From the NCBI GenBank assembly GCA_002368155.1, contig AP018180.1, positions 868,001-932,000 of the forward strand: a stretch of 64,000 nt of DNA. The letters run 5' to 3'. Position numbers and translations under genes: made by a program. Position 1 is the first letter of the stretch. The number at the start of each line of letters is the position of its first letter. Shown piece by piece: positions 18,751 through 26,793 of this stretch. Source of the DNA: Nostoc carneum NIES-2107 (GTDB lineage: Bacteria > Cyanobacteriota > Cyanobacteriia > Cyanobacteriales > Nostocaceae). The notes under the pieces are model-generated. The model did no database searches and was not told where the DNA came from. It saw nothing but the letters and a program-made list of their open reading frames with translations.

Positions 18751-19236
18751 GTGACAAATACACTGAACTTTCGCGTTAAACCAAGAGCCGAAGATAGCTT
18801 TGCTATTACCCTTGCGCCTTTATCTTTAGAAGAAATCTACGCCAAAGCTAACGATCCTGCAAATGGTGCAGTAGTAGTAATGAGTGGTATGGTTCGCAAT
18901 CAAACTGATGGGAAACCAGTAGTTAGCTTAGAATATCAAGCTTATGAACCAATGGCATTGCTAGTATTTTCCCAAATTGCCGCAGAGATTCGCTCTCTGT
19001 GGACTGATGTCAAGCGGGTAGTGATTCATCATCGCATCGGCCGTTTGCAAGTTGGCGAAATCAGTGTTTTAGTAGCGGTGGGTTGCCCTCATCGCAGTGA
19101 AGCTTTTGAAGCTTGCCGTTATGCTATAGATACTCTCAAGCACAATGCGCCTATTTGGAAGAAAGAACATTGGCAAGATGGTTCCAGTAGCTGGGTGAGT
19201 ATAGGTGCTTGTGAACAGCCAGGACAAGATTGTTAA
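18751..19236 (+). CDS. moaE: molybdopterin synthase catalytic subunit MoaE
   Basis: A 161-aa large subunit of molybdopterin synthase, which with MoaD-thiocarboxylate converts precursor Z (cPMP) to molybdopterin. Family blocks are visible: GAVVVMSGMVRNQTDGKPV, LEYQAYEPMA, VVIHHRIGRLQVGEISV, SAHR-like CPHRSEAFEACRYAID, and the catalytic-lysine segment APIWKKEHWQDG. The start is set at a GTG at 18751, giving (M)TNTLNFRVKPRAEDSF. A TTG at 18724 would add nine residues of unlikely sequence. The last 27 nt of the gene plus two following bases are duplicated at 22794-22822 on the far side of the toxin-antitoxin/IS segment. Confidence 0.93.
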   Translation: MTNTLNFRVKPRAEDSFAITLAPLSLEEIYAKANDPANGAVVVMSGMVRNQTDGKPVVSLEYQAYEPMALLVFSQIAAEIRSLWTDVKRVVIHHRIGRLQVGEISVLVAVGCPHRSEAFEACRYAIDTLKHNAPIWKKEHWQDGSSSWVSIGACEQPGQDC

Positions 19237-19237
19237 A
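19209..19237 (+). repeat. 29-bp direct repeat, left copy (3' end of moaE)
   Basis: The sequence from TTGTGAACAGCCAGGACAA through GATTGTTAAA recurs at 22794-22822 with one difference in 29. The two copies flank the toxin-antitoxin pair and its inserted IS (about 3.6 kb). Confidence 0.8.
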
Positions 19238-19366
19238 ATTCCGGAAGTTATCGCCTATGCCCGTTTTTAGTCTAGGGAACAGGCAGAAAATTCTGCTGCG
19301 TTAGGAGGACATAGCAGCAGAAATAGACAAGTGGAATAATTAAAAATAAAACTTATAACCTACACA

Positions 19367-19597
19367 ATGAAGCCACTAAAACGAATCACATTTAACCCAG
19401 AAATCATGGGTGGCAAACCTTGTATTCGAGGTATGCGTGTTACTGTAGGTACAATTGTCGGTTTAATGGCAGCAGGAAATACCCCAGAAGAGATTCTCAA
19501 CGCCTACCCATATCTAGAACGCGAGGATATTTATGAAGCTTTAGCTTATGCTGCATGGCGGGTAGAAGAAATTGAAGTACCCCTTGCTTCTGCATGA
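19367..19597 (+). CDS. DUF433-family antitoxin
   Basis: A 76-aa protein of the DUF433 family, a compact DNA-binding antitoxin: RITFNPEIMGGKPCIRGMRV, then a helix-turn-helix-like VGTIVGLMAAGNTPEEILNAYPYLEREDI and YEALAYAAWRVEE. In this type of module it neutralises the DUF5615 PIN-like RNase encoded next to it and probably represses its own promoter. The stop overlaps the toxin start by four bases (ATGA), the usual translational coupling. The antitoxin appears intact while its partner toxin gene is disrupted. Confidence 0.88.
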   Translation: MKPLKRITFNPEIMGGKPCIRGMRVTVGTIVGLMAAGNTPEEILNAYPYLEREDIYEALAYAAWRVEEIEVPLASA

Positions 19598-19761
19598 AAA
19601 TTTTACTTGATATGAATCTTTCTCCTGACTGGATTCCAGTCTTAGAAAGCGCGGGTTTTGAAGCTGTCCACTGGTCAACAATTGGTAATCCCAGTGCTAC
19701 AGATAAAGTAATCATGGCATGGGCACTGACAAACAACTACATTGTTTTCACCCATGACTTA
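19594..19761 (+). pseudogene. DUF5615 PIN-like toxin, 5' part (interrupted by IS)
   Basis: The first 56 codons of a PIN-like toxin: MKILLDMNLSPDWIPVLE with the acidic LLD-N motif, GHSx-like HWSTIGNPSATD, and the IVFTHDL motif with the next conserved aspartate. Reading then runs into insertion-sequence DNA and stops at 19800 after 12 foreign codons. The missing part is at 22496-22702. Removing 19762-22488 and one copy of the TGACTTA duplication joins the frame exactly, giving a 124-aa protein of normal family length. The truncated product lacks the C-terminal half, so it is very probably inactive. Confidence 0.93.
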
Positions 19762-19854
19762 CTGTACGTTCGCTCATTTTTAAAGGGTGAGAGGAATTAA
19801 TGCCTTACTGTTAAAGGAAACAATACGATTTTGGATATCCTAAAAGCATCACCG

Positions 19855-19993
19855 TGTAATACATGGAAAAAGGAAAAAAGCCCTTTCCATGTATTACATG
19901 GAAGCTATGGCTCATTAACATCTCATCTGTAATACTGAATATTACACTTTAAACTTCACTAATTTGGGGTTAAACTTACGATGTAATACACGG
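19855..19993. promoter_or_regulatory. left cluster of iterated TGTAATACAYGG motifs in the IS
   Basis: Copies are seen at 19855-19866 (TGTAATACATGG), 19887-19901 (CCATGTATTACATGG, reverse orientation), a degenerate pair at 19929-19947, and 19982-19993 (TGTAATACACGG), the last just before the passenger-gene ATG. A matching cluster lies at 22211-22398 near the other end. This looks like an array of binding sites for an element-encoded DNA-binding protein; the protein is not proven. Confidence 0.6.
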
Positions 19994-20389
19994 ATGAGGC
20001 GAATGTTAAAGCGGGATATTCAAGGGAAGTTCGCCCTCAAAGACGATGATTATCGTCAAGTGCGCTCTTTAAGATTAACGGATGAAACCTGGAAGGCTTT
20101 GGGGATCGCTGCCGAATGCTTGGGTATGACTAGAGCTGATTACGTTGAACAGGTGATTAGAAGGAATGCTCATCCAAGTATTACACGGGAAAAAAAGTTG
20201 GCACATAAAGCCAAAACTAGTGTTGTTGAAGTTGCGACCATGCCTCTAAAGGTGGCAACACTCGAAAGTTTACGTAACCAAGTAATATTGGAGTTGAAGT
20301 TAGGTAAGCAATCACCGGGCTACAAAGCAGCACTCAAAGCCCTCAATCATTTTATTGTGGTACTAAATAGCGAGTATACACAACAGTAG
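19994..20389 (+). CDS. IS passenger protein, probable ribbon-helix-helix-like DNA-binding protein
   Basis: 131 aa from the ATG at 19994 (a TTG at 19964 would add ten residues, partly encoded by a repeat motif). The N-terminal half reads KRDIQGKFALKDDD, then VRSLRLTDETWKALGIAAECLGMTRADYVEQVIR. That is a strand followed by two helices, as in ribbon-helix-helix proteins (inference). The C-terminal half is helical and basic. It lies 36 bp before the transposase, same strand, inside the terminal repeats. It may bind the repeated TGTAATACA motifs and regulate transposition. One motif copy (20174-20188) lies within its own coding sequence. Confidence 0.6.
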   Translation: MRRMLKRDIQGKFALKDDDYRQVRSLRLTDETWKALGIAAECLGMTRADYVEQVIRRNAHPSITREKKLAHKAKTSVVEVATMPLKVATLESLRNQVILELKLGKQSPGYKAALKALNHFIVVLNSEYTQQ

Positions 20390-20425
20390 GAATTCGCTGT
20401 TTTGTATCAGTAAGCGGGGAAAACA

Positions 20426-22132
20426 GTGGACATAAGTTCTGAGCGGATTGACGATATTCCCGTCATCGTGGAATGGCTTGTTCAGATGGGGATAGCTAAA
20501 TGTATTGACCAAAAACTCAAAAAACCACACGGAAACCACAAAGGCATGAGTTATGGTCAATTGAGTGTATTGTTACTGACATACATAATTACTCAATCAG
20601 ACCATCGGTTGTGTGCAGTGGAATCATGGGTAAAGGCACATCGAAGGATTTTAGAGTTAAGTACAGGGTGGTCGATAGGAGAAAAAGATACCAGTGATGA
20701 CAGATTGGCAAGGGTAGTCGAAGAGTTAGGTAAGCAAACACAAGCAACGCAGGAAATAGAGGTCAAGTTAGGACAAAATCTGATTCGCGCCTACGAATTG
20801 CCCACACAAGTGGCACGAACCGATACGACTAGTTTTAGCGTGAATCATCAACAGGGAGATTCTCCAGAAGAAAATATATTACGTTATGGCTATTCCAAGG
20901 ACAAACGCCCAGATTTGTTGCAATACCGTCAATTATTGGCAACCCTTGACCCAATGGGAATGCCATTAGTCAGCACAACCCTTGAAGGTAATGGAGCTGA
21001 CGACCCATTATATTTCCCCACTTGGCAAAAAATAGCACAAGTGATTGGACATAAAAAGTTTGTCTTCATCGCTGATTGTAAAGCTGGGTCGATTGCAACT
21101 CGCGCTCAAATCGCCGCTTCTAGGGGTATTTACTGCGTTCCTGTAGCCATGAGTGGGCAACACCCTCAATATCTTCAGCAATGGGTTCTCAACCCACCAG
21201 CGGAAATTGTGCCCATTCGTTTACCACGACAAGATGAAGAAGAACCTGCGGTGGGAAAAGGTTTTGAAGTGGAGTTAGGTAAGTTTTGGTTCAACAAACA
21301 AACCAACAAATGGGTGCGTTGGCTAGAACGCTACTTAGTAGTTTACTCCCAAAGCCTTGCCGCATCAATGATACGTGGACAACAGCAACGCATCTTGACT
21401 GCTGAAACCGCTCTCCAAAGTTTAGCTAACAAGCCAGGCTCAGATCGGGAGCTACTCACCCATAAAGTAGAAAACATTCTCCAGCGCTATCGTGTCAAAA
21501 ATTTTTTCTCAACCATGATTACAGAACAGATCACTAAAAAAACTCGTCATCTCGGACGGGGACGACCATCAAAAAACTCGACCACAGAGGAATTGACAGA
21601 TATTTGTCTTCAACTTCATATCCAGAAGATAGATACTGCAATTCAGGAGGCAGAAACTTTGGCAGGGTGGCGATTGTATGTTACTAATGCCGATAGTAGC
21701 CAGATGAGTTTACCACTTGCTGTGATGTATTATCGGGATGAATGGCTTTTAGAGCGAGGTTTTCACCGTTTTAAAAGGGGTTCTTTGCCAGCCCTACCCA
21801 TTTACTTTCAAAATACTGACCGAATCACTGGCTTAATGTTCCTGTTGAACATAGCTTTGCGTGTATTTACTCTAATGGAGTTTGTAGTACGGCTGGCTCT
21901 TGAGCAAACCCAACAATCTTTGGCAGGTCTTTATGACGGTAATCCAAAGCGAAAAACTGCTCGCCCATCTGCTGAACAAATGCTCAAGGCTTTTTGTAAT
22001 TTAACTCTTTATTTTTTACCTGATTCTACCATCTTCATCACACCAATTAACGCGCTTCAAAAACAAATTCTTTCTTTAATGAAAATGCCTGAATCCCTTT
22101 ATCAGATAGATTCAGTGGTGCGCTCGACATAA
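20426..22132 (+). CDS. IS1634-family (IS4-group) DDE transposase
   Basis: 568 aa starting at a GTG after a purine-rich GCGGGGA. First catalytic aspartate at D133 in ARTDTTSFSVN, second in FIADCKAGS. The glutamate lies in the long insertion after EWLLERGFHRFKRG, with the E-x6-K spacing seen in IS4-group enzymes. An N-terminal helical region (1-120) precedes the catalytic core. Length and motifs fit IS1634-type transposases. The reading frame is intact and the terminal repeats are well preserved, so the element may still be mobile. Confidence 0.9.
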   Translation: MDISSERIDDIPVIVEWLVQMGIAKCIDQKLKKPHGNHKGMSYGQLSVLLLTYIITQSDHRLCAVESWVKAHRRILELSTGWSIGEKDTSDDRLARVVEELGKQTQATQEIEVKLGQNLIRAYELPTQVARTDTTSFSVNHQQGDSPEENILRYGYSKDKRPDLLQYRQLLATLDPMGMPLVSTTLEGNGADDPLYFPTWQKIAQVIGHKKFVFIADCKAGSIATRAQIAASRGIYCVPVAMSGQHPQYLQQWVLNPPAEIVPIRLPRQDEEEPAVGKGFEVELGKFWFNKQTNKWVRWLERYLVVYSQSLAASMIRGQQQRILTAETALQSLANKPGSDRELLTHKVENILQRYRVKNFFSTMITEQITKKTRHLGRGRPSKNSTTEELTDICLQLHIQKIDTAIQEAETLAGWRLYVTNADSSQMSLPLAVMYYRDEWLLERGFHRFKRGSLPALPIYFQNTDRITGLMFLLNIALRVFTLMEFVVRLALEQTQQSLAGLYDGNPKRKTARPSAEQMLKAFCNLTLYFLPDSTIFITPINALQKQILSLMKMPESLYQIDSVVRST

Positions 22133-22210
22133 TTCATCTTACTCAATTACCTGTACCACTCCTGAAGGAGGATACACACAATTGAAGTCCCATTTCAATA
22201 TTAGCAATTT

Positions 22211-22398
22211 CCGTGTAAGACACCGTAAATTGAACTTTGAATATTGCTACTCTTCCATGTATTACACTGAAGAGCTTAACTTCCGGTAACAGTCTCTCAA
22301 TATATTTCTTTCATCCCTGTAATACACGCAAAGTCGCAATTTCTTTTACCATGTAATACATGGTAAAGCTCGTTCTCCTTTTCCCAAGTATTACACGG
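22211..22398. promoter_or_regulatory. right cluster of iterated TGTAATACAYGG motifs in the IS
   Basis: Copies are at 22211-22225 (degenerate, GTGTAAGACAC), 22255-22267 (CCATGTATTACAC), 22316-22329 (CCTGTAATACACG), 22349-22363 (CCATGTAATACATGG, a near-perfect palindrome) and 22384-22398 (CCAAGTATTACACGG). They lie in both orientations with irregular spacing between the transposase stop and the right end. Confidence 0.6.
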
Positions 22399-22495
22399 TG
22401 ATGGTTTTAGGAGATCCAAAATCGTATTGTTTCCTTTAACAGTAAGGCGTTAATTCCTCTCACACTTCAAAAATAAGCGAACGTACAGTGACTTA

Positions 22496-22702
22496 GATTT
22501 TGGTACACTGCTGGCAATGACTCAAGCTGATGCACCCAGTGTCATTCAAGTGCGATCGCAAGATATCCTACCAGCTAAGTTAGGTAATTTAGTTATCAAT
22601 GCCTTGCTTCAATTTCAGCAAGAACTAGCAATGGGTGCTTTGGTAACAGTGGATGAAGCAAAAGCAAAGGTAAGAATTTTACCAATTCAGCGCAATTTTT
22701 AA
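22496..22702 (+). pseudogene. DUF5615 PIN-like toxin, 3' part
   Basis: The last 68 codons of the interrupted toxin, starting DFGTLLAMTQADAPSVIQVRSQD and continuing through the helix LVINALLQFQQELAMGALVTVDEAKAKVRILP. It continues the frame of 19594-19761 directly after the target duplication. An internal ATG at 22517 could start a 61-aa fragment, but that lacks the N-terminal acidic residues and the THD motif. Downstream, 22712-22798 has a short open stretch (FAQELGAEDKRAIAKNLSEEL) that I cannot assign. Confidence 0.9.
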
Positions 22703-22793
22703 ACACAGAATTTTTAGATAAAAATGCAGTAAATTTGCTCAGGAATTGGGTGCTGAAGATAAAAGAGCGATCGCAAAAAATCTCTCTGAAGAA

Positions 22794-22822
22794 TTGTGAA
22801 CAGCCAGGACAAAATTGTTAAA
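22794..22822 (+). repeat. 29-bp direct repeat, right copy of the moaE 3' end
   Basis: 28 of 29 bases match 19209-19237, but here the sequence is not part of an intact moaE frame. It marks the right edge of the segment containing the toxin-antitoxin pair and IS. Confidence 0.8.
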
Positions 22823-22843
22823 TCCCTGAATTAGGACAAATCC

Positions 22844-24514
22844 CTATTGAGAAACATATACCTTAGCTGTGTAGGGTTCTAGGTCTGTAACTAAACCATC
22901 TTGACCTACTTCTACCTCAGTTTGAGTAAAGTAATCTTGCCAATGTTCAGCATGAGGGAAGTTGGGAATGCAATAGTTAGCAAGCTTCTGCTCGTGGAAA
23001 TTTACCACAACCACAACTTGAGAACCTTGCTCATGCCAACGGAAGTATGCTAGAAGTTTTGGGTCTGCATCTTCACAGAAAAACTCTATGTTGTCACTTT
23101 GCAGCGCTAAATTATGTTTCCGTAGGGCAATGAGTTGTTGGTAATATTGCCATAAATCATGATTTTCCGCATTTTTTAACAAAGGCCAAGCTATTTTTTT
23201 AGGCTGAGTCACACTTTCGCTTTTCCGCTTGTGTTCGCCAAACTCTTCACCCATCCACAGCATTGGTATACCCTTTGCTGTCATTAACAGTGCCGCCGCT
23301 AATTTAGCCCTTGTAAATGCAGCTTCGTCAAAGATACCTCGATTACCTAATTCTCTGAATAAACGTTCGCGATCGTGAGTTGATAAATAATTTATGACAT
23401 TTCTACCAGTTTTATAACCCTGCTGTTTGGGATCTAAAACTTGCTTGAGATGATCTAATTCAAATTTTTCACCACAAACATGGGGAACTATAAAGTAGTG
23501 AAAACTTTCGTGCCAGCAAGCATCAAGTGGCCCCTCTGGTGTTGTGACTTTGCTGGTATCGGGAATATGTTCTGCAATATTATAAAACGGCTTAGGTGCA
23601 GTATTCTTTTTTGCTTGATGGGCAAGCCAGTGCAGAAATTCAAAGTTAGCTAATTGACGCACTGCATCAAAACGAATGCCATCAATGTGATATTCTTGAA
23701 CCCAAAAACGCACCACATCTCCAACGTATTTCCAAGCAGGTTTAACGTCTAATTTTTCATCATAGTTATCATAGTTAAACTCTGGCCCCCAATAATTATC
23801 CGGGTCTTCTGGATAATGCATATGTTCGTAGTACCAGTAGTTTCTATCTATAAGCATTAACGGGCATTCTTCATCCGTATGGTTATAAATTCCATCCATG
23901 AAAACCCGAATCCCTCTACTATGACACTCATCAATGAACCGTTTTAAATCGGCTGTTGAACCATAACTAGATTCTGTGGCAAAGAAGTGCCGGACTTTGT
24001 AGCCCCAGCTATAATCGCCTGGATACTCATTCACAGGCATTAATTCAACTGCATTGATGCCTAAATCACGCAGATAATCTAGCTTTTCAATAACATCTAG
24101 ATATTTTCCTCTTTTGTCACTATCAACTTCACCTCCAGTAAAATCAGCAACGTGCATTTCATATATGACTAATTCCTGATTTTCTGGCAGAGGAATATCA
24201 TCATGTTGCCAAATGTAAGTATCTACTATACGTTTACCATCTTTAATTTGTACTATGCCTACTTTTTCTTGCTCATTAACATCAGTGGCGTAGGGGTCAA
24301 TGACTTCTACCCATTCATCGGCAGAAAAATTGGGGCTTTTGGTTTGGACGCGAAACTTATATTGATAAATACCATCTTCTAAGTTTAATTGAGTAGAAAA
24401 ATAACCATCTTCGCCTTTTTCCATTGGTGTTTCTTGCCAATCGTCAAAAGAACCTATTAATGAGGCTTGATTGTTACGGGGCGCAAACAATTTAAATTCA
24501 ATTACAGCAGACAT
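22844..24514 (-). CDS. GH13 alpha-amylase/branching-enzyme-like protein (copy 1)
   Basis: 556 aa. An N-terminal CBM48/E-set domain (about 1-60, LIGSFDDWQETPMEK, YQYKFRV) precedes a GH13 barrel with conserved regions: DGIYNH (207-212), nucleophile D283 in DGIRFDAVR, acid/base E315 in IAEHIPD, and region IV STHD (378-381). The usual Asn of the NHD triad is replaced by Thr; the paralogue at 30159-31814 keeps NHD. The C-terminal beta domain runs from about 470. It acts on alpha-1,4-glucans as an amylase or branching-type enzyme, and the specificity cannot be read. The paralogue is similar throughout, and the two bracket the cyanophycin genes. The altered region IV may change activity. Confidence 0.85.
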   Translation of the reverse strand: MSAVIEFKLFAPRNNQASLIGSFDDWQETPMEKGEDGYFSTQLNLEDGIYQYKFRVQTKSPNFSADEWVEVIDPYATDVNEQEKVGIVQIKDGKRIVDTYIWQHDDIPLPENQELVIYEMHVADFTGGEVDSDKRGKYLDVIEKLDYLRDLGINAVELMPVNEYPGDYSWGYKVRHFFATESSYGSTADLKRFIDECHSRGIRVFMDGIYNHTDEECPLMLIDRNYWYYEHMHYPEDPDNYWGPEFNYDNYDEKLDVKPAWKYVGDVVRFWVQEYHIDGIRFDAVRQLANFEFLHWLAHQAKKNTAPKPFYNIAEHIPDTSKVTTPEGPLDACWHESFHYFIVPHVCGEKFELDHLKQVLDPKQQGYKTGRNVINYLSTHDRERLFRELGNRGIFDEAAFTRAKLAAALLMTAKGIPMLWMGEEFGEHKRKSESVTQPKKIAWPLLKNAENHDLWQYYQQLIALRKHNLALQSDNIEFFCEDADPKLLAYFRWHEQGSQVVVVVNFHEQKLANYCIPNFPHAEHWQDYFTQTEVEVGQDGLVTDLEPYTAKVYVSQ

Positions 24515-24646
24515 TTTGTCACCTCAGAAGATGTTGGAAACCGACCCCAAAAATAATGTAATTAATCCCCTAACTGCTTGAGAATCAGAATGCTGTTTCC
24601 TGTTCTTCAAGATAGTTGGGGGATTTACAGAAAATAAACATTACGA

Positions 24647-24899
24647 AGAGACTATTTATAAAGTAAATCTTAAGTAGGGGAGCCACTGCGTTGGGCGGGT
24701 TCCCCGCGTTGTAGCAAGTGGCGTTGTGTTACGGCTATGAAAGGATTTCGGACACAGAGACAATGATATTTAGCCGTAAGGCACCGTCGCGTGGATGGTG
24801 GGTTAGGCGCTAGGATAGTTATTTCGTGACAAATTATATTCAAAGTCAGCGCCTAACACACCCTACAGTAATTTTATTTTTACTTTATAAATAACCTCT
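24647..24899. repeat. 253-bp MITE-like element, family AGAGG-TATTTATAAAGTAAA (copy 1)
   Basis: The left end AGAGACTATTTATAAAGTAAA and the right end TTTACTTTATAAATAACCTCT are inverted repeats with one or two mismatches. The interior contains TTACGGCTATG and a GTTAGGCGC/GCGCCTAAC pair that can form a further hairpin. No coding capacity. It lies between the GH13 gene and cphB. A shorter relative is at 33293-33445. Confidence 0.8.
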
Positions 24900-24943
24900 A
24901 AAGGATATTTACTCTCTAGTTAATTCATTGCATCTCATAAAAG

Positions 24944-25798
24944 TTAGCTATTTGCTGAACCAACTGGTACTGATGCATCTGCAATTGAGGCGTTTTGTAA
25001 AATTGGCTGGCGAGTTTTGAGGTCAAATTTATAGCCATGTGGGAGAATATGTAATTTGGCTCCGAAAATTGCCAATGGTTCATCCTTGAGAATTTCGTCA
25101 ATATTGTTGTGTGTTGCGTCTGATTCATCAACAATTGTCACCGCACCTTCACCAATTACTTCAATTTGGTGATCGGTAACTACCATAGCGGTATTTTCGT
25201 CAATCCCAAATCCTAAGTCAGCAGGTTCTTGTAACAAAGCAGAAATTAAACGTCCCAAACGACCACGTTGTGAAAAATGTTGGTCGATGACTACCCCTGG
25301 TAAAAAGCCCATTCCCGGCCCCATATCCACAATTTCAATGCGGGGATTTGTTTCGGAATCACCTTCTACAATCATTTTATCAGGCATTACTGCTGCGCCA
25401 GCACTTGTACCTGCTATTACAACACCTTCAGAAAATCGCTGATGAATAGCTTCATCAATTTGAGTGTCTTTAAGAATGCTAGTGATGCGCGCTTGGTCGC
25501 CTCCGGTAAAAAATATCCCAGTGGCATCATTAATTGCTTGTAAAGCTGTTGATGAAGATGCATCTTCGCGAGTTTCTGTATCAACTATCCGAACTTTTTC
25601 TGCTCCTAATCGTTCAAAAACTCTAATATAATTTTCTCCAACTTCTCTAGGCAGTTCTGTCGCTGCTGTCATGATGACAATATGAGCTTTCGTACCGCCT
25701 GCACGTCGTAGAAACTCGCGCAGAATTTGACAATCACCCTCTTTATCTTCAGCACCACCTATAATTACCAACTGCCGTTTAATATCGGTCGTCACCAT
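24944..25798 (-). CDS. cphB: cyanophycinase (peptidase S51)
   Basis: 284 aa; hydrolyses cyanophycin to beta-Asp-Arg dipeptides in the cytoplasm. The nucleophile S132 lies in the elbow GTSAGAAVM, at the position known for Synechocystis cyanophycinase. The oxyanion and dimer regions IIGGAEDKEGD, IFFTGGDQ and DQHFSQRGRLGRL match the family. It is divergent from cphA2, with a small gene between. This arrangement resembles the cph2 cluster described for Anabaena (opposite orientation), so it may be the cphB2 copy. Length is normal. Confidence 0.95.
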   Translation of the reverse strand: MVTTDIKRQLVIIGGAEDKEGDCQILREFLRRAGGTKAHIVIMTAATELPREVGENYIRVFERLGAEKVRIVDTETREDASSSTALQAINDATGIFFTGGDQARITSILKDTQIDEAIHQRFSEGVVIAGTSAGAAVMPDKMIVEGDSETNPRIEIVDMGPGMGFLPGVVIDQHFSQRGRLGRLISALLQEPADLGFGIDENTAMVVTDHQIEVIGEGAVTIVDESDATHNNIDEILKDEPLAIFGAKLHILPHGYKFDLKTRQPILQNASIADASVPVGSANS

Positions 25799-26011
25799 GA
25801 TCTCACCTAAAATTTTATGTAAGTATTATCAATAAAGCATGACAATTACAGATATCAAATCATCCATTTGGTAGATTAATAAATTAAAATCATTAAGAAG
25901 TTTTAGAGACTTTGAATTATAAATATTTTATACAGTCAGATAAACTATACAGTTGGATATTTTATAGAAAAAGATGAGGATAAATTTATATTTTTGCAAT
26001 CAATATATGTT

Positions 26012-26038
26012 AGCCCCTAGAAAATACTTCTAGGGGCT
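26012..26038. terminator. strong hairpin between the 67-aa gene and cphB
   Basis: The perfect 11-bp arms AGCCCCTAGAA and TTCTAGGGGCT have a 5-nt loop. It lies about 100 nt after the end of the small minus-strand gene. A clear T-run is missing on the minus side, so it may terminate weakly or act as an RNA-processing structure ahead of cphB. Confidence 0.5.
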
Positions 26039-26139
26039 GAAAAATTATTTTGTTATTTGAATTTCAGTAACATCAGAGTATGTGTTAATTGCTAAGAATT
26101 GCACAAAAAATGAAACTTGATTTTTCTATTCCAAGTTAT

Positions 26140-26343
26140 CTAATACAGGCGGCTGCGATAAAGTAAGTTAACTAAGAAAAGACGGGCTTGTTCTAGTGGG
26201 AGATGTCGAGGTTTACCCTGGTAGACAATTTGATATTCGTTGCTGTCTGGGCCATCTCCATGACCAGAAATTAGCTTTTGGTGAAAAGCTTCATCAGCAA
26301 GTTGCCGAACTTCATTTCTTAAGGAAATTTGTGTATTGTTCAT
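26140..26343 (-). CDS. small conserved-looking hypothetical protein next to cyanophycin genes
   Basis: 67 aa, no signal peptide or membrane segment. It reads as one helix (LRNEVRQLADEAFHQKLISGHGDG), a short strand pair (NEYQIVYQGKPRHL) and a C-terminal helix (LEQARLFLVNLL). It starts at an ATG with plausible upstream spacing and lies between divergent cphB and cphA2, on the cphB strand. Codon use and compact, ordered composition support a real gene. I do not recognise the family; a role near cyanophycin turnover is suggested only by position. Confidence 0.6.
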   Translation of the reverse strand: MNNTQISLRNEVRQLADEAFHQKLISGHGDGPDSNEYQIVYQGKPRHLPLEQARLFLVNLLYRSRLY

Positions 26344-26793
26344 ACTTTGCTGTCTATGACGATCCGTATTCTAGATATATAAAATTCAAAAGTAATTTGC
26401 ACCTTTCAAAGGTTATATTTTTGATGACAGAGAACTTAAAGTAACAATATAGGACTTACGCAAGTGTCATATTTTTCGTGCAGTGCTTGTCCAGAGTCCA
26501 AAGTCCAATTTTTGACCCTTGACTCTGGACTTTTGACTCCCAGCCCTGAATATTCTCTGTCTACTCCATACTGAGTAATAAAAATTGAAAAATTGTGATT
26601 ATACCCTGGGATAGCTGAAAAAGTCTCGCAGTAGAGTTAGGCTGTGCCAGTAAGGGTTGAGTTTTATACTCTGAACAGTCGTTAAGCGATCGCTTCCCCA
26701 GTAATACACAAAAATTAATCGATCATCGATAGGTCTGGGTAAACGCAATTCAGCGTCCGGACTTCAGGGTGTTTAGCTAGAGGTTTATTATCA
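26344..26793. other. intergenic region upstream of cphA2
   Basis: No gene is seen. It contains an AGGACTTACGCAA half element (near 26453) and an inverted GTCCAGAGTC / GACTCTGGAC pair (26490-26530). No perfect NtcA box GTA-N8-TAC was found in the 220 bp before the cphA2 start. Confidence 0.5.

Larger units (their letters stand above)
19762..22488 (+). mobile_element. IS1634-type insertion sequence with passenger gene (2.7 kb)
   Basis: The ends are imperfect inverted repeats of about 100 bp. The left starts CTGTACGTTCGCTCATTTTT and the right, read in reverse complement, starts CTGTACGTTCGCTTATTTTT. Similarity continues through GAGAGGAATTAA, CCTTACTGTTAAAGG and ACAATACGATTTTGGAT. Both flanks carry TGACTTA (19755-19761 and 22489-22495), the target duplication; the outermost bases are ambiguous by two positions. 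Inside are a 131-codon gene and a 568-codon transposase on the same strand. Both subterminal regions carry repeated TGTAATACA-type motifs. The element sits inside a DUF5615 toxin gene. Confidence 0.93.

Noticed and set aside
26570-26793. NtcA binding site before cphA2
   Set aside because: None of the GTA occurrences is followed by TAC after eight bases.
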